Assembly (NCBI GenBank): GCA_030145195.1
Contig: JAQYVY010000006.1
Location: forward strand, 23,708 to 87,707
Reading direction: 5' to 3'
From: Desulfuromonadales bacterium
Lineage (GTDB): Bacteria; Desulfobacterota; Desulfuromonadia; Desulfuromonadales; BM103
Length of the DNA: 64,000 nucleotides
Part shown: positions 1 through 7,818 of the stretch, in pieces
Position numbering within the stretch: the stretch's first letter is position 1
Layout: every line of letters begins with the position of its first letter
Position numbers and translations under genes: made by a program
The notes under the pieces: model-generated
The model's database searches: none
Seen by the model: only the letters and a program-made list of their open reading frames with translations
What the model was told of the DNA's origin: nothing

Positions 1-2
1 AG

Positions 3-575
3 TGGAACTGGCAGAGCCTGATCACAGATTTTTCTGAGAATTTCCGGTTTATCCCGACTGTGCCTGAACCCTATCAAGGGCTCAAGCCTGAAGCTGTGCT
101 TGAGACTCTCAAGGAGCAGGTTGCTCAGCATCTGGCTGCCCGGACTGAGGAGTTCACTCCGCCGGTCATGGAGCACCTGATGAAGGTGCTGTTATTACAG
201 ACTATTGATACAAAATGGAAGGACCACTTGCTCTCAGTCGATCACCTCAAAGAGGGGATCGGTATGCGTGCTTACGGCCAGAAAAACCCGAAGGAAGAGT
301 ACAAACGAGAGGCTTATGCCCTGTTCATGGAGATGATGGGCCGCATTCGTCAGGAAGTTGTGCAGAAGCTCTTCCTGGTCGAATTGGCGCGAAAAGACGA
401 AGTCGCTGAAATGGAAGCTGAACAACGGCGCCAGCGCCTCGCACTGGCTCGACAGAGCTCTGGACCGCAGACGGCTGCACAGGCCCCCGCGACGCGTGAT
501 GCTGATAAGGTCGGTCGTAATGATGCTTGTCCTTGTGGCAGCGGTAAAAAATACAAGAAATGTTGTGGGCAGTAA
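3..575 (+). CDS. secA: SecA preprotein translocase ATPase, C-terminal end (5' partial)
   Basis: This is the last 190 residues of SecA, the cytoplasmic ATPase that drives preproteins through SecYEG. The frame is open from base 3 (WNWQSL...), so the gene starts upstream of the window and the GTG at 60 is internal. The helical scaffold region is recognisable (MEHLMKVLLLQTIDTKWKDHLLSVDHLKEGI, given here in part: TIDTKWKDHLLSVDHLKEGI). A variable linker follows, then the zinc-binding SEC-C motif CPCGSGKKYKKCC just before the stop. That motif binds SecB and lipids in known SecA proteins. A separate kinase gene follows after 95 bases, so secA is probably the last gene of its unit. Confidence 0.95.
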   Translation, partial: WNWQSLITDFSENFRFIPTVPEPYQGLKPEAVLETLKEQVAQHLAARTEEFTPPVMEHLMKVLLLQTIDTKWKDHLLSVDHLKEGIGMRAYGQKNPKEEYKREAYALFMEMMGRIRQEVVQKLFLVELARKDEVAEMEAEQRRQRLALARQSSGPQTAAQAPATRDADKVGRNDACPCGSGKKYKKCCGQ

Positions 576-670
576 TCGGCCCCTGACGTTTTAATTTCGG
601 TTTTGTCCTGCTGTGAGCAACAGATGTTTAATCATGCCTGCAGGCTGAATTGACCGTGAGGAGACATCCC

Positions 671-2389
671 ATGCCCGGCGGCCCGGATCGGACCATTCCA
701 TTCAAACTGCTGTTGCTTGAGGCGTACCCCGGCAGCTTGTTGGCTGTGCGTGATCTTTGGCCCGAGGCGGAGGTTGTCGTGCAACCCGTTGAGCAGGCGC
801 AGGGGGTTGCTGATCTCATTTCGCGTGAAAGAATGCACCTGGTGTTTTGCGACCTGTACAACGGCGGAGAGGCTGGTCTTGCCGTTTTGGAACAAACCCG
901 TCGTGTCCACCCCTCGCTACCTTTTGTCCTGGCACTTCCCGATCAAGACTTCCCCCTGGCGCTAGCCGCCTTTCGCCACGGTGCTGATGATGTCCTGGTG
1001 CATCCTCTCGTGCCGTCAGACCTTCTCAACACCAAAGAACGCGCTTTGGCCAAGAGCCAATTCCATGCTGACCTGGCCTTGACCCAGCAGACCGCAGAAC
1101 GTTCTCTTGATGACTTAGTCCTGCTCAGAACCATCGGCGAGACCACCCTCAGTAGTGATGACCTCCAACAACTCCTGGCTCGTATCGTCGATTCTATCCA
1201 GTCGGCTTTAGAGGTGGAGATCGTCTCTTTGATGCTTGCCGATGAAGATGTCCTTGAAATTAGTGCGGCCTGCGGGTTGCCGGAGGAGGTCTGGAAATCG
1301 ACCCGAATTCGGGCGGGCGAGGGCGTCTCCGGCTATGTCTTTGAACATGGCGAAGCGGTTTTGATCGATGACTTGGCGACTGATGGTCGCTTCCCCCCCA
1401 GTGATGGGGTCGCACGTTACCGGACTGGATCGCTTTTGTCGGTGCCGATTCGGTATCAGCAGTATATCCTTGGCGTTCTGAACGTCAATAATAAGCGCAA
1501 CGGCGAGGCGTTTACCGGTGCCGATCAGGATCTTTTGGTGATGATCGCTCACCAGACAGCCCTGGCGATAGAAAACCTGAAACTGGTCAACCGTCTGCAG
1601 AAGAAGACGCAAGAGGTTGAACAGACCCATGCTGATCTCATGAACCTGCATCAGGGCCGGACCCGTTTTGTCTGCAACCTTTCCCACGAACTGAAAACGC
1701 CACTGACTTCAGTCTTAGGTTTTTCGGATCTGCTGCTTAACTTTTTCGAACAGATTAGCCCCGAGCAGGTGAGCGAATATATATCCAGGATTTATTCCGA
1801 GGCAACACATCTGGAAAAATTACTGACTGGGATGTTGCGACTCTTTTCAATCGATTCCGGTAGTGAAAACTGGCAATGGCAGGAGCTTTCTCTGGGTGCC
1901 TGTCTTGTAGAGGTTCTGTCGGAATATCAACTCAGTATAGCGGAACTGGATCTCGACCTTGAATATGATCTCGCCGAAGATCTGTTGCCAATATGGGGGG
2001 CTGAGGACAAACTGACGCTACTGCTGGATGCTCTGGTTGATAATGCGGTCAAGTTCAATCGACCGAACGGAACTCTTTCTGTTTTTGGAGAGAATCGGGT
2101 TGTAGATGGCTTGCCCGTAGTCTATCTCAAAATTACCAATCAGGGCCAAGCCGTGCCACTTGAAAAAGCTTATGATATCTTTCAGGAGTACTTGCAGTTG
2201 GGTGATTTTGACACCGGAAAGCCAAGCGGTGTTGGGATTGGCCTGGCCACGAGTGCTGCTGTTTTACGCCAGATGCACGGTAAAATATGTCTTGAAGACA
2301 CAGCGCAGGAAGGGGAAACCTGTATCAGTGTTGTTTTGCCGACTCGTCAAGCTTACCAGGAGTTAAAAGATGGAGAAAAATCTTTTTGA
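671..2389 (+). CDS. Hybrid sensor histidine kinase: receiver-like, GAF, HisKA, HATPase
   Basis: Soluble two-component histidine kinase of 572 residues. The domains in order are a degenerate receiver-like module (about 10-125, with FCDLY near the expected phosphoacceptor), a GAF domain (about 150-310), a HisKA helix with the phosphorylatable His339 in NLSHELKTPL, and a HATPase domain (about 430-560, with N box LVDNAVKFN and G2 motif GVGIGLA). No membrane segments are visible, so the signal should be cytoplasmic. I chose ATG 671 because GAGGAG lies 7 bases upstream; a TTG at 650 in the same frame is less likely. The 3' end overlaps argJ by 20 bases, so the two are probably co-transcribed, although no functional link is obvious. 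Confidence 0.88.
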   Translation: MPGGPDRTIPFKLLLLEAYPGSLLAVRDLWPEAEVVVQPVEQAQGVADLISRERMHLVFCDLYNGGEAGLAVLEQTRRVHPSLPFVLALPDQDFPLALAAFRHGADDVLVHPLVPSDLLNTKERALAKSQFHADLALTQQTAERSLDDLVLLRTIGETTLSSDDLQQLLARIVDSIQSALEVEIVSLMLADEDVLEISAACGLPEEVWKSTRIRAGEGVSGYVFEHGEAVLIDDLATDGRFPPSDGVARYRTGSLLSVPIRYQQYILGVLNVNNKRNGEAFTGADQDLLVMIAHQTALAIENLKLVNRLQKKTQEVEQTHADLMNLHQGRTRFVCNLSHELKTPLTSVLGFSDLLLNFFEQISPEQVSEYISRIYSEATHLEKLLTGMLRLFSIDSGSENWQWQELSLGACLVEVLSEYQLSIAELDLDLEYDLAEDLLPIWGAEDKLTLLLDALVDNAVKFNRPNGTLSVFGENRVVDGLPVVYLKITNQGQAVPLEKAYDIFQEYLQLGDFDTGKPSGVGIGLATSAAVLRQMHGKICLEDTAQEGETCISVVLPTRQAYQELKDGEKSF

Positions 2390-3569
2390 GTTACCACAGG
2401 GCTTTCGTGTTGCCGCGTGCAGTTCTGGAATCAAGAAGTCCGGAAAGCTCGACCTGGCTTTAATCTGTTCAGATCAGCCTGCCTCGTGTGCTGGGGTCTT
2501 TACCACCAATAAGGTGGTTGCGGCACCGGTGGTGGTGACGGCACCGCGGGTTCGTAATGGCGAATGTCAGGCGATTCTGGTTAATAGCGGCAACGCCAAC
2601 GCCTGCACCGGTGAGGCCGGTTTGGTCGACGCGCTACGAAGCGGTGAGTTGACGGCTCAAGCCCTCGGCATTGCAACAGAATTGGTTGCTGTTTCGTCGA
2701 CGGGGGTTATTGGCGCGACCTTGCCCATGGCTTGCTTTGAAAAACACATTCCTTTGCTGGCAGAGTCGTTGAATTGTGGTCCAATTGACGCTGTCGCCAC
2801 CGCGATCATGACCACCGACGCATTTCCAAAAAAGAGTGCCCGGATGATCACTCTCGGCAACCGCGAAGTGCGTATTCTTGGTGTCGCCAAGGGTGCCGGG
2901 ATGATTCATCCCGATATGGCGACCATGCTGGCCTTTGTGCTGACTGATGCGGCCATCCCCGCCGAGCTTCTGGATCAGTCGCTGCGACAGGCGGTCAACG
3001 GTTCTTTTAATCGCATCACGGTTGATCGCGACACTTCGACCAATGATATGGTGCTGTTGCTGGCCAGTGGTGCCGCAGAGAACGCCCCCTTTGCTAGTGA
3101 TAGCCCCGATGCGGAGACATTTAACCAAGCGTTACGAGAGATTTTGCTCGACCTGGCCAAGATGATTGTCCGCGATGGTGAAGGGGCGACCAAGCTGGTG
3201 CGGATTCAGGTCGATGGTGCCAGCTCTGAAGAGGATGCTTTGCTGGCAGCACGCTCAATTGCAACCTCCGCGTTGGTAAAAACCGCCTTCTTCGGCGAGG
3301 ACGCTAACTGGGGGCGGATTATTGCCGCGGCCGGTTATTCAGGTGCAGAGGTTGAACCTGACCGGGTCAGTATCAGGTTTGATAACGTACCAATGGTCGC
3401 CGCTGGACTCGGCCTTGGCCCCGAGCAGGAAATCCTGGCGAGCGAGGTTCTCAAACGGGCGGAGTTTACGGTGACAGTCGATCTGGGGCTGGGTTCTGGC
3501 TGCGCCTACTATTATACGTCGGACCTTTCGTATGACTATGTTCGAATCAATGCTGATTACAGAACCTGA
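2370..3569 (+). CDS. argJ: Bifunctional glutamate N-acetyltransferase / amino-acid acetyltransferase ArgJ
   Basis: ArgJ transfers acetyl from N-acetylornithine to glutamate, so the acetyl group is recycled in arginine synthesis; many family members also acetylate glutamate with acetyl-CoA. The 399-residue length is normal. The autocleavage site is clear at Ala184-Thr185 in HPDMATMLAF, with Thr185 as the new N-terminal nucleophile. The oxyanion-hole pair Thr111-Gly112 (STGVIG) is present, and so is the late substrate-binding region FGEDANWGRI. The start lies inside the preceding kinase gene. Whether this copy is mono- or bifunctional cannot be decided by eye. Confidence 0.96.
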   Translation: MEKNLFELPQGFRVAACSSGIKKSGKLDLALICSDQPASCAGVFTTNKVVAAPVVVTAPRVRNGECQAILVNSGNANACTGEAGLVDALRSGELTAQALGIATELVAVSSTGVIGATLPMACFEKHIPLLAESLNCGPIDAVATAIMTTDAFPKKSARMITLGNREVRILGVAKGAGMIHPDMATMLAFVLTDAAIPAELLDQSLRQAVNGSFNRITVDRDTSTNDMVLLLASGAAENAPFASDSPDAETFNQALREILLDLAKMIVRDGEGATKLVRIQVDGASSEEDALLAARSIATSALVKTAFFGEDANWGRIIAAAGYSGAEVEPDRVSIRFDNVPMVAAGLGLGPEQEILASEVLKRAEFTVTVDLGLGSGCAYYYTSDLSYDYVRINADYRT

Positions 3570-3591
3570 CAACTGATTTGTTAACTATTAA

Positions 3592-4260
3592 ATGGATCCT
3601 ATCGCGCCCTACATAGATCATACCTTGTTAAAGGCTGATGCGACTACGCCACAGCTGTCTCAGCTCTGCGAAGAAGCTGTAGAGCATGGTTTTGCCTCAG
3701 TCTGCGTCTTACCGCGTCAGGTTGCTCAAGCGGCCCGAATGCTGTACGGCTCAGAGGTCGCAGTCGGTACTGTGGTCGGTTTTCCGCTTGGTGCTGAGAC
3801 GAGTGCCGTCAAGTCTTTCCAGACCCTTCAGGCGACGTCTCTTGGCGCTACGGAAATCGATATGGTGATTGATCTGGGCGCAGCCCGCGAGCTGCATTTT
3901 GAGCGTGTTCTGGAAGATATTTGTGAAGTTGTCTCTGCGGCCGGAGATGTGATTGTCAAAGTCATTATTGAGTGCTGTCTGTTTGATGATGACAGTAAAC
4001 GGAGGCTGACTGAAGTCGTTGCGGCGAGTGGTGCCCACTATGTCAAGACTTCGACCGGTTTTGCCGAAAGTGGAGCTACTTTGGCTGATGTTGCGCTCCT
4101 GTCCGAGACAGCAGCCGGAGCAATCAAGGTCAAGGCTGCCGGTGGAATCCGGGATTGGACGACCTTTCAGGAAATGCTGGCTGCCGGGGCTGATCGCATC
4201 GGAACGAGCGCCGGAGTTGAAATTATGCGGCAATGGCAGGCCAGTGTGGGGTTGGTTTGA
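3592..4260 (+). CDS. deoC: Deoxyribose-phosphate aldolase DeoC
   Basis: Class I aldolase that splits 2-deoxyribose 5-phosphate into acetaldehyde and glyceraldehyde 3-phosphate in deoxynucleoside catabolism. At 222 residues it has the length of the short bacterial type. The Schiff-base lysine is Lys152 in YVKTSTGF; the second active-site lysine is Lys181 in IKVKAAGG; Asp90 in EIDMVID is the other conserved residue. It is followed 2 bases later by deoB, which makes its substrate, so the two form a pathway pair. Confidence 0.95.
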   Translation: MDPIAPYIDHTLLKADATTPQLSQLCEEAVEHGFASVCVLPRQVAQAARMLYGSEVAVGTVVGFPLGAETSAVKSFQTLQATSLGATEIDMVIDLGAARELHFERVLEDICEVVSAAGDVIVKVIIECCLFDDDSKRRLTEVVAASGAHYVKTSTGFAESGATLADVALLSETAAGAIKVKAAGGIRDWTTFQEMLAAGADRIGTSAGVEIMRQWQASVGLV

Positions 4261-4262
4261 GG

Positions 4263-5435
4263 ATGAGTTCCCGACGTGTTATTTGGATCATTCTTGATGG
4301 GGTCGGTCTCAAGGCTTTGCCCGATGCTGCCGAATATGGTGATGAAGAGGCTGCAACCCTGCCGCATGTTGCTGCAGCATGTGGTGGTCTGCGTCTGCCG
4401 AATCTGCAGCAGCTCGGGTTGGGAAATCTGGTGGAGATTGCGGGGGTGCCTGCAGTTGCTGCGCCGCGTGGTGCTTTCGGCAGCTTAATCGAACGGTCAG
4501 TCGGTAAGGACAGCATCGTCGGGCATTGGGAGCTTGCAGGGGTGGTTTCAGATCAGCCGCTCGCAACGTATCCGCAAGGTTTTCCTGAAAGTCTGGTCGA
4601 GCCGTTTACCGCTATTGCAGGCGTAGAACCTTTGGGGAATGTCCCTGCCGGTGGTATCTCTATCCTGAAAAAGTACGGCGAGGAACATGTAAAAACGGCC
4701 AGACCGATTCTCTACACCAGTGTCGATTCGGTCTTTCAGGTTGCTGCCCACGAAGATGTTATCCCGTTAGAACGATTGTACGAGATCTGTTCTCAAACCC
4801 GTCAGCTTGTGGATGATTACCAGATCGGTCGGGTTATTGCTCGCCCCTTTTGCGGTAATATCCATGATGGTTTCAGGCGCACGGCGCGGCGTAAGGACTT
4901 TTCCATGCCGCCACCTTGTTCAACACTGCTTGATCTCTTGATTGCTGATGGCGTGGAGGTCTCTGCTGTCGGTAAAATTTGGGATCTGTTCGCCGGACGT
5001 GGAATATCCAGCAGTGCTTTGTCAGTGGATAATGACGACGGTATGGCGAAAACCTTGGAGGCTTTGTCGAAATTGGACTCGGGCCTACTTATGGTTAATT
5101 TGGTTGATTTCGATATGGCTTACGGACACCGCAATGATGTAGCGGGTTTCGGTCGGGCACTGGAAAAATTTGATGACTGGTTGCCGCTCCTTTGTGCCGA
5201 GATGCAGCCAGCGGATTTGCTGGTTATTACCGCTGATCACGGCTGCGACCCGACCGTGCCGGGTACCGATCACACCCGCGAGTATGTCCCTGTTCTTTGC
5301 TGGTCCAAGCGGATGTCAGAGGGGGTCAATCTGGGAGTGAGACAGTCGTTTGCCGATGTTGGTGCGACTCTGGCGGAGTTCTTTGATCTAGAGACGATGG
5401 CGGAGGGTGACAGCTTTTTCAGCGATCTGGTTTGA
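4263..5435 (+). CDS. deoB: Phosphopentomutase DeoB
   Basis: Interconverts (deoxy)ribose 1-phosphate and 5-phosphate; alkaline-phosphatase superfamily, binding two metals. The N-terminal metal site is IILDGVG (Asp12), the family signature KDSIVGHWELAGV is present, and the C-terminal metal site reads ADHGCDPTVPGTDHTREYVP. I chose ATG 4263, directly after the deoC stop, because the family begins a few residues before the first metal-binding Asp; an earlier in-frame ATG at 4233 lies inside deoC. The length is 390 residues, normal for the family. Confidence 0.95.
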   Translation: MSSRRVIWIILDGVGLKALPDAAEYGDEEAATLPHVAAACGGLRLPNLQQLGLGNLVEIAGVPAVAAPRGAFGSLIERSVGKDSIVGHWELAGVVSDQPLATYPQGFPESLVEPFTAIAGVEPLGNVPAGGISILKKYGEEHVKTARPILYTSVDSVFQVAAHEDVIPLERLYEICSQTRQLVDDYQIGRVIARPFCGNIHDGFRRTARRKDFSMPPPCSTLLDLLIADGVEVSAVGKIWDLFAGRGISSSALSVDNDDGMAKTLEALSKLDSGLLMVNLVDFDMAYGHRNDVAGFGRALEKFDDWLPLLCAEMQPADLLVITADHGCDPTVPGTDHTREYVPVLCWSKRMSEGVNLGVRQSFADVGATLAEFFDLETMAEGDSFFSDLV

Positions 5436-5461
5436 ACCCTTGAGAGCCTGTTAGAGTCACT

Positions 5462-6202
5462 TCACCCCTTCTTGAGCTGCTCAAGGTTGAAGTCACCGAC
5501 GCCATTTTGGTGGGCGCTGACTTCGTTGAGGAAGCGTTCCTTGACGAAATGCTGTAGACTTTCCTGATGATGCTTCGGGATGTCGTTGAAAGAGACCCCG
5601 AAACCCTGCATATAGTTGTTCTTCGTGTCCGGCGTAACTGTGTAAAGCACGGTCGCTTCAACTTCAATCTCTTTGCCTTGCCCGAGGAGCGGAACCACAA
5701 CGGTAATGCGATCATCTTTTTTGAGCTGAGCGGGCGCCTTAAAAAAGAGCCCATTCATACTGAGGCTGAGCACTTCGGCAAGGATAAAGTTCTGACCCTG
5801 AGTGCTATACATGCCTGGCAACATCATGCGCAGTCGCAAATTCTGACGAGGATGTTTTTCCACGTTACGCTGAATGAATGCGAAAAGATCGAAAAGATCC
5901 AAGGGTGGAGCGAGGGTTGCCGTTGGCGTTAAGTTGACTGGACCCGTTGCCTCCTGCTTTAAGGCAATCAGAGGCAACTCTCCGGAATTGATCTTTTCGG
6001 TGGTTGCTGCATCAAGCGCCAAGTGCTGGTCAGAAAGAAGTCCTTCGCCGATGATTAGCAGGCATGGGGCGCTTTCTTGAACAAAGGTCATGACATCATG
6101 GGCCTTCCTGGTGGAAAGTACCCGGTAGCCCCAGTGCTTGAGAATTGGTTCCAAGGTTGCTAATAGGTCGGAGCGATTGTCGGCGACTATAAAACTTTTC
6201 AT
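5462..6202 (-). CDS. Receiver-like / PilZ domain protein
   Basis: Soluble protein of 246 residues. The first 115 residues resemble a degenerate receiver domain (MKSFIVADNRSDLLATLEPI) without a clear phosphoacceptor Asp. The second half is a PilZ domain, which usually binds cyclic di-GMP: RQNLR supplies the RxxxR motif, and SLSMNGLF stands where the family has (D/N)xSxxG. The usual Asp/Asn is Ser here, so binding may be weaker. It converges with deoB (26 bases between stops) and is divergent from the dGTPase gene. Its target is not shown by context. Confidence 0.8.
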   Translation of the reverse strand: MKSFIVADNRSDLLATLEPILKHWGYRVLSTRKAHDVMTFVQESAPCLLIIGEGLLSDQHLALDAATTEKINSGELPLIALKQEATGPVNLTPTATLAPPLDLFDLFAFIQRNVEKHPRQNLRLRMMLPGMYSTQGQNFILAEVLSLSMNGLFFKAPAQLKKDDRITVVVPLLGQGKEIEVEATVLYTVTPDTKNNYMQGFGVSFNDIPKHHQESLQHFVKERFLNEVSAHQNGVGDFNLEQLKKG

Positions 6203-6228
6203 TTTCTTTGTTCTCTGAGGTTTGTTAA

Positions 6229-6253
6229 ATCTGCCGATTTAGGGTCGGCAGAT
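6229..6253. other. 9-bp perfect inverted repeat in divergent promoter region
   Basis: Arms ATCTGCCGA and TCGGCAGAT enclose a 7-base loop, 27 bases upstream of the PilZ gene start and about 150 bases upstream of the dGTPase gene. It could be an operator or a 5'-UTR hairpin. No T-run follows on either strand, so a terminator is unlikely. Confidence 0.45.
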
Positions 6254-6332
6254 GAAGTTGTTGCAAAGCGTTAATTACTGCCCATCACCGATACTAGCGC
6301 ATTCATCATCTCAGAACAAAGGAGAAAGTAGA

Positions 6333-6365
6333 ATGCTGCGTATCGTCAAGTTTTTACTGAAATGA
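6333..6365 (+). CDS. Possible 10-residue leader peptide upstream of the dGTPase gene
   Basis: The ORF encodes MLRIVKFLLK. A strong ribosome site (AAAGGAG) stands 8-9 bases before its ATG, and it ends 36 bases before the dGTPase ATG. The peptide is short, basic and amphipathic. The ribosome site is better than that of most genes in this window, which is the only reason to list it; it may be a translated leader or chance. Confidence 0.3.
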   Translation: MLRIVKFLLK

Positions 6366-6401
6366 TTTTTTGGGTTAATAGACCGTAAAGGGGCTTAACT
6401 T

Positions 6402-7439
6402 ATGCTTATTCGCCAGGTTATAGAAGCGACAGAAAAGAAGCTTTTGTGCGCCGGGGCCTGCCGAAGTTATGAGTCTGCTGGTCGTCAATATGACGAAGAG
6501 CCGTGTCCAATACGTACCATCTTTCAGGTTGATCGTGATCGCATTTTGCACTGCAAAGCCTTTCGTCGGTTGAAATATAAAACCCAAGTTTTTCTGGCCC
6601 CTGAAGGAGATCATTACCGGACACGTCTGACCCATACCCTTGAAGTCAGCCAGGTGGCGAGGACCATGGCCCGAGCCCTGCAACTGAATGAGGATCTGAC
6701 CGAAGCCATCGCTCTGGGTCATGACCTCGGCCATACCCCCTTTGGCCACGCTGGAGAACGCGTTCTGGCCGAACTTCTGCCTGAGGGTTTTCATCATGTG
6801 AACCAGAGTTTACGGGTTGTTGAGGTCTTGGAAAAGGACGGCAGGGGATTGAACCTTTCGCAGGAAGTACGAGACGGTATTTTGCACCACTCCAAAGGCC
6901 GAGGTGCTCTGCATGGCAGCAATCTGGTTCTTCCCGCGACACTTGAAGGGCAACTGGTGCGGCTCTCCGATGTGATCGCTTACGTTAATCACGATCTTGA
7001 TGATGCGATTCGCGGCGGCCTGATTCGTAATGAGGACGTGCCGCCCTTGCTACGCCAGGCCTTGGGAGAGAATCATTCGCAACGATTAAATACTATGGTC
7101 AAGGATTTGATCGAGACTACCTTGCATAGCGGGCTTGACTCGGTGCAGCTCTCACCCGTTGTTGCAGAGAATGTTGCCGATCTGCGTGACTGGTTGTACC
7201 AACATGTGTACCAAGCTGAACAGGTTGAAGATGAGTTCCGCAAGGCCAGTAGGGTCTTGAAAGAATTGTTTCTTTACTTTATGGCCAAACCGGAGGAAAT
7301 CGTTGCGTATGGGGGGAGCTGTTATGCTGATGGAGTGAAGGAAGTTGCAGTTGCCGACTTCCTGGCTGGGATGACAGATCGCTATGCCATGAACCTCTAT
7401 CAGAAACTCTTTTTTCCGCAACCGTGGAAATCTCTTTGA
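6402..7439 (+). CDS. dGTPase-like HD-domain triphosphohydrolase
   Basis: 345-residue HD-domain protein of the Dgt family, which releases tripolyphosphate from dNTPs. The family entry motif IFQVDRDRILHCKAFRRLKYKTQVF is present (its core is DRDRILHCKAFRRLKYKTQ). The metal-binding HD residues are His78, His107-Asp108 (ALGHDLGHTPFGHAGE) and a later Asp in VNHDLDDAI. The length matches the short dGTPase-like subfamily rather than E. coli Dgt, so nucleotide preference is uncertain. It stands alone on the plus strand. Confidence 0.9.
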   Translation: MLIRQVIEATEKKLLCAGACRSYESAGRQYDEEPCPIRTIFQVDRDRILHCKAFRRLKYKTQVFLAPEGDHYRTRLTHTLEVSQVARTMARALQLNEDLTEAIALGHDLGHTPFGHAGERVLAELLPEGFHHVNQSLRVVEVLEKDGRGLNLSQEVRDGILHHSKGRGALHGSNLVLPATLEGQLVRLSDVIAYVNHDLDDAIRGGLIRNEDVPPLLRQALGENHSQRLNTMVKDLIETTLHSGLDSVQLSPVVAENVADLRDWLYQHVYQAEQVEDEFRKASRVLKELFLYFMAKPEEIVAYGGSCYADGVKEVAVADFLAGMTDRYAMNLYQKLFFPQPWKSL

Positions 7440-7700
7440 TTATGAGCCACCCTCGTGTCGCGAAGCTTGACACCTGAGAAGCCCATATGATAGTTTTTTA
7501 GCGCCTTTACGGCTATTTGCCAGTTCTGTCAACTGAAGAAAATGAGAGTTGTCGCCGATTACATGCAAGCTGTTTTTTGAGTCAATGGCGACGCTATCGT
7601 ACTGCACGTTGTACTTTCTGGCCCGTTTGGCGTGCCTGTAGACTCGAGTGAAAGAAGGTCCGTAACCGGGGAGTTTGATCTTGGCGTAAGCCTTGTTCAA
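7440..7700 (-). CDS. Unrecognised ORF, possibly a gene remnant
   Basis: An open frame of 86 codons from a TTG, with readable frame continuing upstream to about 7757 (…DSPTDFTSIFGRALNKAY). It ends beside the dGTPase stop on the opposite strand. The peptide (RALNKAYAKIKLPGYGPSF at its start, then a basic stretch) looks protein-like, but I do not recognise a family, and no ATG or good ribosome site precedes it. It may be a 5'-truncated gene or a chance frame. Confidence 0.3.
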   Translation of the reverse strand: MNKAYAKIKLPGYGPSFTRVYRHAKRARKYNVQYDSVAIDSKNSLHVIGDNSHFLQLTELANSRKGAKKLSYGLLRCQASRHEGGS

Positions 7701-7818
7701 GGCTCGTCCAAAGATACTTGTGAAGTCAGTTGGCGAATCTATCGCCTGTTGGATTTAAAACGAGTGCTCGAGGCACCAGCCCTGGCGTTGTGTGGGTTGG
7801 AATGCTAAGGAGATTGGC

